Under the pieces are notes generated by a model, which searched no databases, was not told where the DNA came from, and saw only the letters and a list, made by a program, of their open reading frames with translations. A stretch of 64,000 bases of DNA from Sistotremastrum niveocremeum HHB9708 (taxonomy: Eukaryota; Basidiomycota; Agaricomycetes; Sistotremastrales; Sistotremastraceae), in NCBI GenBank assembly GCA_001630475.1, contig KV419400.1, forward strand, positions 434,940-498,939, written 5' to 3'. Made by a program: the position numbers and the translations under genes. Positions 24,307 to 37,282 of this stretch are shown one piece after another. Numbering within the stretch: position 1 is the first letter of the stretch; each line of letters opens with the position of its first letter.

Positions 24307-26120
24307 ATGCCCGCCACTCTCAGATCTCACCTCATAGCCCTGCAATCTGCTGTACATTCAGCTCCTGAGGCTATTTTCTATCGCAAACTGAAGTCTTGTC
24401 CACCCTCTCCTCCCCAGTGGGACAGAATATCATACTCGCAATTCTATCTACATGTCCAGAAGGCAGCTTCTTATTGGACTGAGATATTGAATGGTCACGG
24501 AATCAAGGAAGGGGACGTCGTGGCCGCTTGGTATGCTCCGTATATTCTTTTAGAATTTTATTGCTCAATGGTTCACAGGTTATCAGGCATGAGTTACGAC
24601 GACGTGGTCCTTGTTTTCGGCCTTTCATTAGCAGGTTTCATCCCTCAGTTGATCAGCCTTCGTTTGACAAACTCCGATGTCGTCACACAACTCCTGATAA
24701 AGGGAGAATCGAAAGCAGTAATCCACGAACCCAGTTACGGCGATATCATGCTATCCGTCGATATCCCAGTCTTTTCCAATGTGACTGCTGAAGCAATCGA
24801 TGACTTGAATATTCCACCTCGACAATTTGACATCGCCGAAACTCACGACAGAGAGGATAAAGCATTCATTTTCCACACCTCCGGTTCCACATCGGGATCG
24901 CCCAAACTGGTCCCCAACCGATATGGATGGATTGACGGCCTTTGGCCTAAAGCCAAAGCATGCTGGTCGTCCTGCTCCGACGAAGGGCAAGACATATTGC
25001 CATGTATCGGGTCAATTTGCCACGTTGGCCAGATGTTCCTTGTACTGTCGGCATTCCAACGATCAGCTTGTATCGTTCAGCCCACAAGTCTACCATATTC
25101 TCCCTTCGAATTCCAGACCATGATTCGAGACTGCGGCGTTAACCGACTTTATGTGTTTTCTCCTATCCTTTCAAGATATCTCCAGCTGGCGAAGACGGAT
25201 GCCAGCGTTCTGCAGTCCATGAAATCATTGCGACAAGTCTTGTATACTGGTCTTCCTTTGGCTGAAGAGGACGCCACTTGGGCCTTCAAGCAAGGCATAA
25301 AGCTGCTGGTAAGTCTCGTGTTTGATTCTTCCTACACGACATCTCATTATCCACGATTCAGAATATGTTCGGAAGCACAGAGTGTGGGCCTCTGTTGAGT
25401 TCTTCTGCACATGCCGACCCTGCGGCAGGTCTTAAGGCACTGCCCGGAACCGCGTATCGATTCGTCCCAATAGACGAAGACGATCGCTCTCCCGAGCGTT
25501 TGCTAGAACTTGTGGTCCTGGAAACGTCTAGTGACATCCCTGATAAATCTCTTTTGGATCCTGACGGAACTTACCGCACTGGCGACCTATTCTCACGAGT
25601 CTCCCGGGGTCTGTATATTTCCAGAGGGAGAAATGACGACTGGATCAAGTCATTGAACAGCTTACGTTGCGACACCAAGTGAGACCTCCTCTATATAAAA
25701 CATTACCTCCGGAGCTTATCGTTCCACTCTCTAGGTCACTCGAGGAGAACGTACGAGCGACTTGTTCTGACTTAATTCTCGATTGTGTTGTCGTTGGAAA
25801 CGAGCGGGCATCGCCTGCTCTCTTCGTGGAACCTCGAATATCAATGGACTTCACCGAACTTTCTCAATTGATCATTGATCGAATACGACCCTTCCATTCC
25901 CGTCTATACCTCCACGAGCGCATCACCAACAGTAACCTTGTCTTGATTGTGGAGGCTGGAACTCTACCGCGGACAGCGGTACGTCTTTCCTCTTTGTGCA
26001 TCGAAATCATCACTCACAAATCCTCCTAACAGACCAAAGGAAATATCCGACGGAGACAAGTCGAGCACGATTTCAAAGATCGTCTGGATACAGTCTACGC
26101 TTCAGTGTCGAGATTATGAC
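24307..26120 (+). CDS. Stand-alone AMP-binding (adenylate-forming) enzyme
   Basis: Five exons (24307-24530, 24579-25308, 25362-25678, 25735-25978, 26034-26120) give 533 residues. ANL-superfamily motifs are in order: the P-loop HTSGSTSGSPK at about residue 173, MFGSTECGP at about 320, YRTGDLF, and the C-terminal LPRTATKGN whose Lys (about residue 507) is the catalytic lysine of the family. The N-terminal RISYSQFYLHV also fits. There is no carrier-protein or reductase domain after the lysine, so this is a single-domain ligase related to the A domains of fungal adenylate-forming reductases. The acid substrate is not predictable. The glycine-rich loop and lysine are intact, so it looks functional. 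The next gene starts 276 bp downstream on the same strand. Confidence 0.85.
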
Positions 26121-26396
26121 CCTGCTGATTATTATTAGTATGCCCGGTAAATTTCTGAACTTTCATTGCATGGAGCATCGAACATTCCTAATACATGTGT
26201 ACTTTATTTTTACCACCCCTCGACTGTATAACCGTAGTAATGATTTCCTCATATTTCGAGTCTTTTTGTGGCCGTTCATCGGGCGTCAAAGTATCGACAG
26301 CAAACGGCAACTCCGAAACTTTTTGTCGGCGACCTACAACTTTCAGGCGAATATATTCCAGGTCAAGTCTTGGAAAGGCAGCTGAACGCAGCATCC

Positions 26397-29196
26397 ATGA
26401 CTTCTGCCATCCTACAAAGAAATTCCATCCAAAAATTCCTTTCCACAACTTGCTGCAATAGACTCGTCTCTCGGTCTTACTCTTCTCAGAAAACTCTCAC
26501 TCGCGCTTCCTCAAGCTCGCAGAGCGCTGCGTCTTCGTCGAAAGACGTGCTTTCCTCGACTCATGGCCCAGTTGCTTTCGTAACACACGAAGAGTTACCA
26601 TCACACGATGACTATCCACCCTCTGGATCGCATAGCCAAAGGCGTCGAGATACGAATCAGCGTAACAAGGGAGGCAGAAGGCGCATAAAAGCAGACGATC
26701 GACCGTACATCGAACCAGTTATCGCACCCTCCCTCCCACTACCTACAGGAAAAACTTACGTCACTCGTCTTGGACCACTACCTGCTCCTGAAGAGCGAGG
26801 AACCCTCTTGAACCATCTGCAAGTTTCGTCGACGGAGCCAACTCTTGCTGACTTGCAAGCATTCCGACCACAGGAGATGCCGGGACTGGGAAGCCCTGAA
26901 TATGCGAAAGTGTACAAAACAGTACGAGAGCAGATATCAAGTTCATTTACCAAAGCACAAATGAGGTCGTTCGAGATGTTATACGTGCAAGGGGATATCA
27001 GTTTATCGAAACCGAAGATGAGAATTGTAGAGGATATAATGGAGAAAGCTTGGGGCATGCCATCACCGAGCAAGGTTGAACGCGACCGAAAGGAGCAGAA
27101 GGAAGTAAAATCCGCAAGTGAGTGAAGGATCCAAACTTGTTGCTGCAATCTTGTTTATTCACATCTACTAGCCTTACCCATGTCAGCAGCGCAGTTATTT
27201 CTTCTTCTAGGAAAAGGTATGTCCATGCAATTTCGGATTAATCCCCACTGACGTAAAATAGATGGATCTGAACTCTTACACCTCGCTACTGAACATGGAG
27301 TTCATGTGTCTGTGGCATCAAGTCCCCTATCCCTTACTGTTCGTGGCGTGAAGAAAGGTCTGCAGTCGTTCAAAAAGGATTTCAGGGAAAAGTTACAGGT
27401 CAGCTTGAATATAGTTGACTCTGCTCTTGCGTCTCAAACGTGATTCTCACTGCTATACATCTTTATAGAGAATATCTCGGCGGGAGATTGAAACATCTTT
27501 CTCCATCAATTCTACACTTTTGCATCGTATTTCCCGAATCTCTGGTGCCTTCTTGGAATCGTCACACAACAAAGTTAGCCCATATATTGTCTCAGCTTGT
27601 CCCATTTTCTGACTTGGCTAAAGATAGTTGTGACCGGACTGGAAGAGAAAGCTATTGATTCTGCCGTCCGTTTATGTCATCGTGCAAGTATTCTTGTACG
27701 TGGACAAATCGGTGGACTAGAAACCCCACTGACCTCCGGTTCATCATAGGATATATCCCGCAATGTTATGCCACTCCTAGTCCAGCTTCCTCCCACAGTT
27801 ACGTCAGATGATGGCAATCCTGCTTTTCCCTCTACGTTCGCTCTGTATCCTTTCTTGCTCCATCGCACGACTCCCTGGACTATGGGCACTGGGGGTGCTT
27901 TCCGGTTGCGCAGAGTTGGAGAGTGGCTCAGCAATTATGAGCCTGGCAAAAGCAATCTCGCCGATCAGAGTGTGCTATCCGACGTTCATGGGAATCATAC
28001 AAGCCTTGAAGATATCTTCCCCAAAGCGTCACTAGATACATCTGTCCTGCCTCATCCGACATTGAAAGTTAGGTAAGAGTCTAATGTTGTATCGGCTCCT
28101 CTACGTTTTCGAAGCTTACTTTCTTTTTACTTCATCAGTTTTGGGCACATTCTGTTTCCGGCATCTCAGGAAGGAGCGCAGCGAGCGACCCTAGTCCCTC
28201 CACTCTCTGGGGCCCGTTCCTTCTCGTCCGTGAGCGAATGGCTCAGAGAAACAAGGTCACAACCGACTTTCGTGCCTATGTAAGTATCTATCGACTCGTC
28301 TGTGAATGTTGTCTGAATCGGATTCAGTCTCCCGCGTTCTTTGCGTGACATGTCACCTGCTCAGCAGACGCTCGTCCATAGACTGGTGTATCGAAATGTA
28401 GGAGTCGATGACTCGCGACAGTCAACCTTCCCAAGTGGCTGGCATGGTACCAACGTTCTTGGCGTCGAGATAGATGTGCCTCATCCGGAGGCCGAGAATA
28501 TCGAAGCAACGGAACTTGAGGTCCAAAAGGATAAGCCTGCTCATTTCTGGCGCGGAATCGAATATTCTTGCGACATCTTGCAACCTTCCAAGTACGTGCT
28601 GTAATTCAATATGCCACATGCCTACTCAATACTTTATGATGTCATACAGAACATATGATATCCGGCTCTCGCGTTTCGTTCCGAAAACTATGGAACGTGA
28701 CGCCACCGTAGAGGAACTGGAAACCTATTTGAGTCAAGTTAAAGATTAGTAAGCTCCGTTCAGATCCGATGTTGCTACTAGTATTGAGTCCTTCTCTAGC
28801 TTGTTACAGAAGTCTTCAACGCGTCCTCTTCCTCCATCGCGTATCACCTATCTTAACGAGGAGTATATCCTGAGTGCCAACGTGAGTGTGCGACGGAGCA
28901 CCGAACACGTGCCTGTGAAAACCGAGTCGGACGATGTGACCAGCCTTCCGGCTATTGCGGAAAGTGTCTATGATTTGGAAAGTTCGCAAAAGTCAACTTC
29001 CTGCGAAGTACGTATCTCTGTTGCCTTATGTCCCCCAACTTATCTATGTCCACAGCTCGAACTTGCCGAAACCGACCTCGCAAATTGGGAGAAAAACTTC
29101 AAACAATGGACGTCGGCGATATCCAGCATATCAAGCGACCCATGGACAGAGCATAACGGTCACCCATTAAATGATAATACATTCAGCCAGCTGTAA
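26397..29196 (+). CDS. SLS1: Sls1-like mitochondrial inner-membrane protein
   Basis: The N-terminus MTSAILQRNSIQKFLSTTC followed by RLVSRSYSSQ is a strong mitochondrial presequence with a probable cleavage site. The middle has LTRLG-type basic segments, then QISSSFTKAQMRSFEMLY and the helix SAAQLFLLLGKDG, typical of fungal SLS-domain proteins. A KH-like segment IVVTGLEEKAIDSAVRLCHRASIL lies on short exons near 27630. The rest is spread over about six exons and ends LNDNTFSQL. In yeast Sls1 couples mitochondrial transcription with translation at the inner membrane. I place all exons in one gene because frames and GT-AG sites chain in phase. The start was chosen at the ATG of the presequence; the frame is open 43 codons further upstream. 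Converges on SPB1 with 57 bp between stops. Confidence 0.78.
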
Positions 29197-29253
29197 TATA
29201 ATTAATCAATATTATAATATACTAAATAGCCCATCCCTCTAAGAAGTCGGATC

Positions 29254-32200
29254 TCAACGTCTCTTCTTCTTGGTCTCCTTCTCCTTCTTCTTCTTAGCTC
29301 GTAACTCCTTCTTCATCCGTGAGTCAACCATGGTGTACCTGCCCTTGACGCCCTTCGGCCGTCCCTTAACTCCCTTATGAGCTCCCTTGGCCACGACAAG
29401 TTTGACCTCTCTCTTGCCGCCTTTGCCCTTAGCGACTCCTTTGCGCATGAGCTTTTCGATTTGAGCTGCTTTATCTCGTTCGCTGATGTCGGTGTTACTG
29501 TTGACGCCTTCAGCTTTCTTCATGGCCTTTTCGTATTGCTGAGCGGCCTTGAATTTCTTGCGCGCCTTAGCTTCCGCGATCTTCTTGATCGGGCGGGCGT
29601 CTAGCATGCGTTGTTTCGCTCGAATGGCGGCAACAGCTTCCTTCGTGATGGGGATGTTCGGCTTGTAGTTCTTCGCTTCGTCATCCAGGAACCAGGACGG
29701 AAGGTTTTCTTTTGAGTTGAGGGAATATCTGTTGAACCCGTCGTTGATCATCTCCGTTTTAGTCTTTTGGCGATTGACTAGCTGTTGAGCTAGGGTCATG
29801 GCCTCTGCGGTGACTAGACCGTATTCTGAAAGGAGATAACATGATCAGTTTCATGTGTGGCATCATAATTTTCATGACTCACTTTTGATATGCGCCCGTT
29901 TGAGATCATCAACATTTTCATCAGCTTCGTCCCACATTTCGACATCTTCATCCGCGTCGGCAGGGACAACCTCGTAGTCTATGTCAGAGTCATCGTCGGC
30001 TGCGGTATCCTGCTGAACGTGATTGAGGTGATCAGTCAAAGAGTACAATAGTCACGTACCTCGGCCTGGCCAGTAGCGCTGTCTCCGAGATCAGATTCGT
30101 TTTCCCATTCGTCTGCCGATCCTTCTTCCTCATCCTCGACCTCGTCGTCGATCCCCTCGAAGATATTTTGTGAGAACCATAATTGAGCGGCCTTACTTCC
30201 ACTTTTAGGTTCGCTCCGTTCGAGGCTCGTCATCAACCGCGGAAGCTTATTACTCGCGACAGGTTTGCTGCCCGATCGTTCCTGATTACCAACTCGCTTC
30301 CGCTTTGTTCCAGCGATGGCTGACTGGGCGTTCGGATGATCTGCATCGTCTCGATCGATCTCCTCCTCATCGGAACCGCCGTCCGAGTCCGAGTCCGAAG
30401 ATTCTTCACCAGCGCGAGCCTTTGCGGATTGAGTCACGTCCCAGCCACCTTCGTCGCTCTCGTCGTCTTCATCGCTGTTATCGCTCTTGATCCCCGTCCA
30501 CTCCTCCTCGCGCAGTTTGTTTTTCTGTCGGGCCTCCTTGACTTTGAATTTGGCATCGCGCTCGGCCATCCGCTCGCGGTAAGCGTCGTACATGCCATCC
30601 ATCTCAGCCTCCATGGCATCGACTTTGCGCTGTCTCTCCTCGTCTGCGTCAATGTCCATGGCCTCATCATCTGATCCGGAGTCTTCGGCGTCACTGTCGC
30701 TATCGTCGCTGAGAGTATCGTCGGCGGTCAAGAATTTCTCCTTCCGTCGTCTCTTCATCTCCTTGTCGGCCATACCGAGATCAAAGATATCGTCCTGTCC
30801 GCCCAGTCGCAGTGTAGGATCGTCCTGCTCCAGACCAATGTCCAACGGTGCAGTCATCTGGAGCTGCATCCGCTGAATGGTCCGAGTCTTCTGCTCATTT
30901 TGCCTACGTCTCTCGCGCTTATTTCGTGCAGAGGCTTCAGCGTTGAGACGTTCGAGTTCCTCCTGGATCTGCTGCTCTTCGTCAACTTCTTCCGTTATCT
31001 CGACTGTTTCGGTGAGTTCTTCCGTAGGCTTCGATTTAACATCTAGTCCGATCTATGCCATCAAGATTAGATCCAAATATAGAAACCTTTGGCGTCGAAG
31101 GATGCCCACCTCTTCGCGAAGAGCGGTGCGCCACTTTAGTAGTGCCTTGAAGTCACCCTTGCCGAGGACCTTCAGATCTCGGAAGTTCGCCTTGACATCT
31201 TCTGAAGTGACTTCTGATGCAAGCCATCTAAAAGAGCGAGATTCAGGATGTGAGATATATGCATACACGCATGGACGTACTCTTTCTCCTTCTCAGTCTC
31301 AAAGGCGATCTGGTTCACAGTTCCCAGCAGTCCCACAGGATCGTCGCCTTCGACAAAGGCCTCGGCTCCGACTTTCTTGAACAAAGTGTAGTCCCCCTCG
31401 TTGTAACCATCTCGAGCCCTTCTTTTCTTGTCGGGTTGAAATATATTGGCATGCGCATTGTTGAGGGATGATCCCTTGTCAATAGAATCTCCAGCAGTAA
31501 GCTCCTTGAAGACGTATCGGGGATCCAGGAACTTTGGATCGATGTGTTTAGGGGCAATGAAGTCACGACAGACGACGAATATCTCCGCAGAGACGTTTCT
31601 AAGAATAGATTTTAGATATGAACAGTGTGGGAGTGAAGAGAACAATACCTTGAGGATGGCGGTTTGGTGGCTTCAACCTTGCCGAAAAGCTGGTTGAATA
31701 CCCAAAGGAGGTTATTGTAGTCCGCGCTACGGAAGACCTTTGTGACGAAGGTTCCGCCTTTTACGAGAAACTCGACGGCGAGCTTCAAACTCATGAGGAC
31801 AAGCTCGACCTGCGAGTACGCATCCTGGACCCAAGCCGTTCCGACGTTGGGAGCACCGTCGTGGAGGACAACATCAGCCTTCCAGTCTTTGAGTTCTCCG
31901 CGGATGAGATTCCTGCAGTTCGGAGTGGTAATGTCGCAAGCAAAAGTGGCGACTCGGGGTATTGGCTTGATGGGTACGAGGTCGACGCCTGGATAGAAAG
32001 GTCAGGGGAAGGAAGAGGGGACGGAAGTAGACGGGACGCACCCACTATGATACTATTCGCAGGCATATACTTGCTGGCTACTTGCAGCCAGCCACCCGGG
32101 GCCGCACAAAGATCGATGCAGCATCGTGCTGATTCCAAAAAGGAGTATTTTTTGTTGAGCTGGATGAGCTTGAACGCAGAGCGAGCGCGGTAGCCTTGCT

Positions 32201-32309
32201 CTCTATCAAAAATTTAGCAGAGACATATATGCGCACTAGCAACGTACTTTGCGAGCTTGTAGTACTTGTCGAGACGGCCCTTGCCTGTCTTCTTCTGACC
32301 TTTTGCCAT
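29254..32309 (-). CDS. SPB1: AdoMet-dependent rRNA methyltransferase Spb1 (FtsJ family)
   Basis: The protein starts [20 protein letters not shown], exactly the Spb1 N-terminus, then [17 protein letters not shown] with the first catalytic Lys. The SAM-binding motif [13 protein letters not shown] and the region [18 protein letters not shown] with the catalytic Asp follow. [20 protein letters not shown] supplies the second Lys. The long C-terminal part has acidic tracts (near 30100-30700) and a basic tail with repeated KGVKGR and [13 protein letters not shown], which serves as a nucleolar signal. Spb1 methylates the 25S rRNA A-loop during 60S assembly in the nucleolus. About nine exons. The start lies 183 bp from the divergent transporter gene. 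Confidence 0.96.
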
Positions 32310-32492
32310 GCACGGAAGCAAAGAAAATAATCGGAAATAGCCGCGCGACGCAGACTCGCCGGGTTTGGTCAGCGACTCCAAGAACGACGCAGAGTCCGTT
32401 GGCTGCCCCTTCGAGACGATGTCTAATATCCATCAACTCATAAAGTCGGCTCGCTGTCATGCCCGAGCGTCTGACTCAACCGACATCAAATC
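32310..32492. promoter_or_regulatory. Shared divergent promoter of SPB1 and ArAE transporter
   Basis: 183 bp between opposite start codons. No TATA box was seen, as is common for housekeeping genes. Confidence 0.4.
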
Positions 32493-35400
32493 ATGGCCCC
32501 CTTCTTGGTCTCCCCTACGCCTTCGAGTGCCTCAATAAACAAGTTTTACTCGTCCTCAGGCAGCTCCCAGTCCAGCTCAGAAGGGCCCAGCACATCTTAC
32601 GGCCACGCCATGTCGTCCCCACCCCCCGCCTCCCCCGCCAAATTGTCGACCACCGAGTCCATTCTCGAGCGTCTCCCGCCCTGGGTGTCCCTGAACATCG
32701 CGTCATGGCATTCTTGGAAACTGCTCCTTCGATGTTGGCTGGCCTCCTGGTGCGCCTTTGTCCTTATTCTCCCTGGAAACAGTTTGCTGGTAATGGGGAA
32801 TGCGTGAGCCAAGCTATCAATATCTGTCGCCCTCGTGCTCACGAATATGCCTACAGCGCCTTCTTCGCATTTATGACTAGTCTGATCATTCCTCCAAATA
32901 TGCCTGCCCAACTATTTGCATTCGTACGTGAACGTCGTCTTGAAAGCTCCGTATATCTGATCGCGTCTCAGGTTGTACTCACTTCTCTTCTCGGTTGTCT
33001 GTTTGGATGGGGCTTCGGAGCAGTGGCAATGAGAGCTAGTCTTGCCCTGAGAAATACTGTCACTACCGCCAGTGCGATTTTGATGGTGCAGACTGCGTAT
33101 GTCCATATCGCTTATATCTGCATCTCACGTCTCATCGGCAAATTCAGCGACCAAGGAAACTCAAATCCAGACGCCGTATTCAACAAACAAGTCTTCCAAG
33201 GCGTTTTCCTGGAAACAGGGTGCGTTAGATATTTTATATTACTCGCGCATATACTGAGTTCACCTTGCAGACCGAGCGCCATGTTCGGCCTCTTCCTCGC
33301 CATTGGCACAGCTTTTGCCGCATGTCTACGTGCATATTATCCTAATCTCGCATTTATGTCCCTCTTTCTCACGATATTTATTGACATCTTCACTGTCGGG
33401 CTACCTTCCACTCCAACCGCTCTTTTCACACTGACTTTCTTCCAGGCATATGGACCACTATTCCCGATACCACATTACTTACTACTCAACAGTTTCATGA
33501 TATCCACCGCAATGTATTCTGCAATCGCCATCGCATGTGTTCTAGTAATTTTCCCCGAAACTCTGAGTCATCAATGGCTCAATGGTGGAGTCTCCCTTGT
33601 GAAGACTTTCAAGAAGATGATCGACATCCAGGAGGAAGTCTTCGCTGCCGACTTTGCTGGCGGTGACCTTATTCGGGGCGCCCCGCTTTATAATAAAGTA
33701 CTTTCTAATAAGGAGGCCTTCATGAAAGGTTTCCAGTCATGTTCGTACTCTACTTTCTTTATCTGATGTTTACTGATTTGGGATATAGTAACCTCGAAAA
33801 CACCCATGCTGTCACTGGAGTTCAGATATGGAAAATGGAGTGGTGATGATGTCAAGGTAAATTCATATAAATTGTGGCCTCGCCAATTTTCTCATTTTCA
33901 TCAGGCACTCGAAGCATATTTCGGTCGCTTGGGCTCAAAAATGGGTACGTCAATGTCAGTCCACATGCACCCAAGACTCACCTTTCGCCACCAAAGTCAG
34001 CTTGCAAACATATTCGCGTCTCGTCGGCCAAGAATATCATCGTCAAATGCTAGGAAGCACGGCTGCCAGCACCAATTCTATCATGAAGCTCGGCAATTCA
34101 TCTTCAGCATCCCTCTATTCCAACGCATCTGTCGACTCGTACGTCATGCGCCACATGACCCACGCAGACGTCGAAGCCGAAGCATTCCACCATATCCGAA
34201 CACAAGATATCGCCCCGCTTCTTCGTGAAGCCACCGCCGAACTACGTGCTGCGTGTGTCGCGGCATTGAATGAGGCTGAAGAGGTTTTGAGATGGAGTAA
34301 CAGCCGCAAGACTATGCTCAAGCAAATCCAGACGTCGAATGATCCTGAGCACCTTGAACAATCTCTGCTTCATGAAGAGACGATCAAGCTCAGGAAAGCC
34401 CTTACCGCATTCAAAGAAAGCGCCCCGAAGGAAATCCTGAAGCCATTTTCTCCCCTCCTCGGCCTCGAAGAAAACACTGGTCCGAAAGTCCCCCTTCGCG
34501 CTCTTTTCCTCTCCGTTACTTTCTCTTCCAACTTGATATGGGCCGCCGAGTCGATAGTAGAGCTATTGGAGAAAATCGAGCTCACCCGAGCCAAACGAAC
34601 CAAAAATCACTTTTGGCTGCCTAAAGGCCTTCGGGATATCTCTCAGATCCTGACTATGCATGACGAAGATACGCATAAAGTCCTTGGTGAACGATCATCA
34701 CTTGCGAAGAAAGGGTTGGAACAGTCTGGATATCACTTTGTTGATTATTCTTCGTATCGTACGTTATTCTTTTTCGTTCGAGTGAAGATATTCCTGACGC
34801 TTGCGAAGAACTCGATCCGGATAGTAGTCCCCCTCGTCATTTTGGTCAACGGGTTGGCGCTTGGATGCATAAAGGCATGGAATGGATGCACACGCGTGAA
34901 GCAATTGTAAGTCCCTTCAGCATCGCAAATGTCCATTGACTGACCTTCTGTCAGTTCGTGATGAAATACGTCTTCATTTCCGTGGCACTGTGGCTTCCTT
35001 CAATATTCAAGTCCAGCGCATGTAAGTTTGTCTTTCCGTTCAATTTCCATGTCTGACGCCCAAGTAGTCTTTGCCTATGCAAACCGAGCTGTGTGGTACG
35101 TTTAAAGAATCGCATGCTGTTGCTGTTCGTTATAACCTCTTTTTAGGGCGCAGATCATGGCTCAGACGACTCTGACTGTTACCATGTCGGAACAAGTTTA
35201 TGCGTAAATCACTTCCAGTGTGATCCCCTCTAGCGATCTAATTTTCCTCTGCAGTTATTTCAGTCGCGTACTAGCAACTCTTATTGGCTTACTTGCTGGT
35301 CTGGCTGCCTGGTATACAGGTGTGTGCACTGCTCTCCCGTACACGATTGGTTTCTGAAGTGATATTCTAGCATCTGGATCTGGAGACGGGAATCCATATT

Positions 35401-36690
35401 CTCTGGCGGTTGTCGTCGGGTTGGTCAGTTCACTTCTCATTCGTATATCCTTCTGACAGACCTCTAGCATCGTCCTGATCCCGATTATGTTCGTCCGTGT
35501 CCATTCGCCATATCCGATGGAGACCCTCATCATGGGCGTGAGTGCACGAATTTCCTTTCCTATGATTTTGGTCCTGAACAGTTTGATAGTTGACATTTGC
35601 TCTGATTGTTGGGTACTCTTGGATTGACGGACATCTTGAGCTTGTTGCTGACCCGGGCGTTGGCTGGAACCTGGCCTGGCGTCGATTCCTCCTGGTCGTT
35701 CTCGGTAAGAAGCCTCACGTCTCTCAACGCAAGATCACAACTCACATACATTATCTTTTAGGTTGTGCGGCCGGCTTCGTCATCATGTTATTCCCATCCA
35801 TCTCCTCTAGAGAACTCGTCCGAGTGTCCAACGCCAACTGCATTCGCGAAATCTCCGAACTCTATACGTCTGTTGTGGCAGCATGGATGTTCACTGACGA
35901 AATCGGCAAAACCGAGGAAGAATTCATGGCTATCTGGTCACCTAAATTCCGCGGTAAATTGCTAAGCACCACCTCGAAATTGTATGGACTACGAGCACAA
36001 ACGAAAATGGCCAAATGGGAGGGAAGCATGCGTGGAAATTGGCAGTACGATGAATATGCGCGACTTGTCGAGGTGCAGATTGAGATGACTGGGGCCCTTG
36101 CTCAGGTACGATCATTCTTCCACGGTCTCTGCCTCCGTGTCATAACACTCTTTCCAGTTATCCGGTGCTCTGCACAGTCTGCCAATGGCTTGGCGGCGTC
36201 GCCTACTTCATCGCACACGATTCTTGAATCCCAATTTCGTACGTATTAAGCAACGATGTTGAATTCCCTACTAAAGTTCGGTTGATTATGCTCTCAGATC
36301 GCCGACGTTATTGCAGTCCTTTCTGCTGTTAGCCAGTGCCTGAAATCCGGGGATGCCTTACATCAAGTTCTTCCCTCAAGTCTTACCGAACGAATCTTTT
36401 ACCACGATGCTCTCGCTCCGTCCGATTCAAAACAACAGGAATCGCCTAATGACCTCAAACGATTGGCTTTCCTCGAGTCGGTGGAGTTCATGTCATATGC
36501 CACCGCTGTCTGCGCTGTGTGTCAACTCATGAATGTAAGTCAAATAATACGCACATGGTTGCTGTACTGAAAGATTCATAAGGGCATCGACGAAACTCAC
36601 CAAATTGCTAAACGTCTCTGCGGAGAAATTCCTCTCAATGGATACGCTCATTGGAAAGAAGACTGGGACCGGGCTCACTTTGAATTCTAA
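32493..36690 (+). CDS. ArAE/FUSC-type multi-span membrane transporter
   Basis: About 18 exons. After a Ser-rich N-terminus, LPPWVSLNIASWHSWKLLLR begins a six-helix block (FFAFMTSLIIPPNMPAQLF, VLTSLLGCLFGWGFGAVAMR, FGLFLAIGTAFAACLRAYYP) typical of the fungal ER transporter 6TM N-terminal domain. A long cytosolic section follows, from about 33600 to 34740. A second membrane block comes after it (MAQTTLTVTMSEQVYA, ATLIGLLAGLAAWYT, FALIVGYSWIDGHL, GWNLAWRRFLLVVLG). The tail with a second cytosolic domain ends WKEDWDRAHFEF. Relatives of the aromatic acid exporter and fusaric acid resistance families have this double layout. The substrate is unknown. ATG at 32493 was chosen; an earlier ATG at 32459 lies in another frame. 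Confidence 0.83.
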
Positions 36691-37282
36691 TATCTCCTTC
36701 GCTAATATCCCTCCCTCGCCTGCCCCTTTCTTAACGAATGCATACTCATGAAATCCATGTCGTCTCTTTCATTCTCATCATCCTCATGGTCACCTCATCC
36801 ACTGTAATCACTATTCAATTTCAATTGGGTTTTATGTCTTCTCCATTGTACAGTACCGCATGTACCGCAGTGTAGCAAACCAATGTGTTGAACCCAACTT
36901 TTTCGATTGTTTTAAATAGTCTCTACCTAGGGAATACAAGAGGGGTAGAGATTAAGTTATTTCTGGGAAGACATCTTAGGAAACACATTAGGCTATAAGG
37001 GGGTTCTCTGGCACGAGCGTATGTACGAAGCAAAGGATACATTGGCGTGCCATGAACTTCGGCGTGGTTGATGAGGATGGAAACAGACGATAGCGTGAAA
37101 GTAGCACAGTGTTGTTACAGAGACGATAGCATGAGAGCGTAAAACAGGACAGATGATTGGTTGCATAGAGAGTCACAAGAGTGCTCTGGGTGATGGAAAG
37201 CAAAAGAGCGCTGGGCTCGTTCAAGGTGTAACGCAAGGCAGATGATACGATGGGTCGATGTGCATGGCAATATTCAGGAGAA
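36691..37282. other. Convergent 3' intergenic region
   Basis: Between the ends of the transporter and the C2H2 gene. No coding signal was seen beyond chance frames. Confidence 0.55.

Noticed and set aside
32459-32492. Earlier ATG upstream of the ArAE transporter
   Set aside because: It is in another frame from the Ser-rich N-terminus and first helix that start at 32493.
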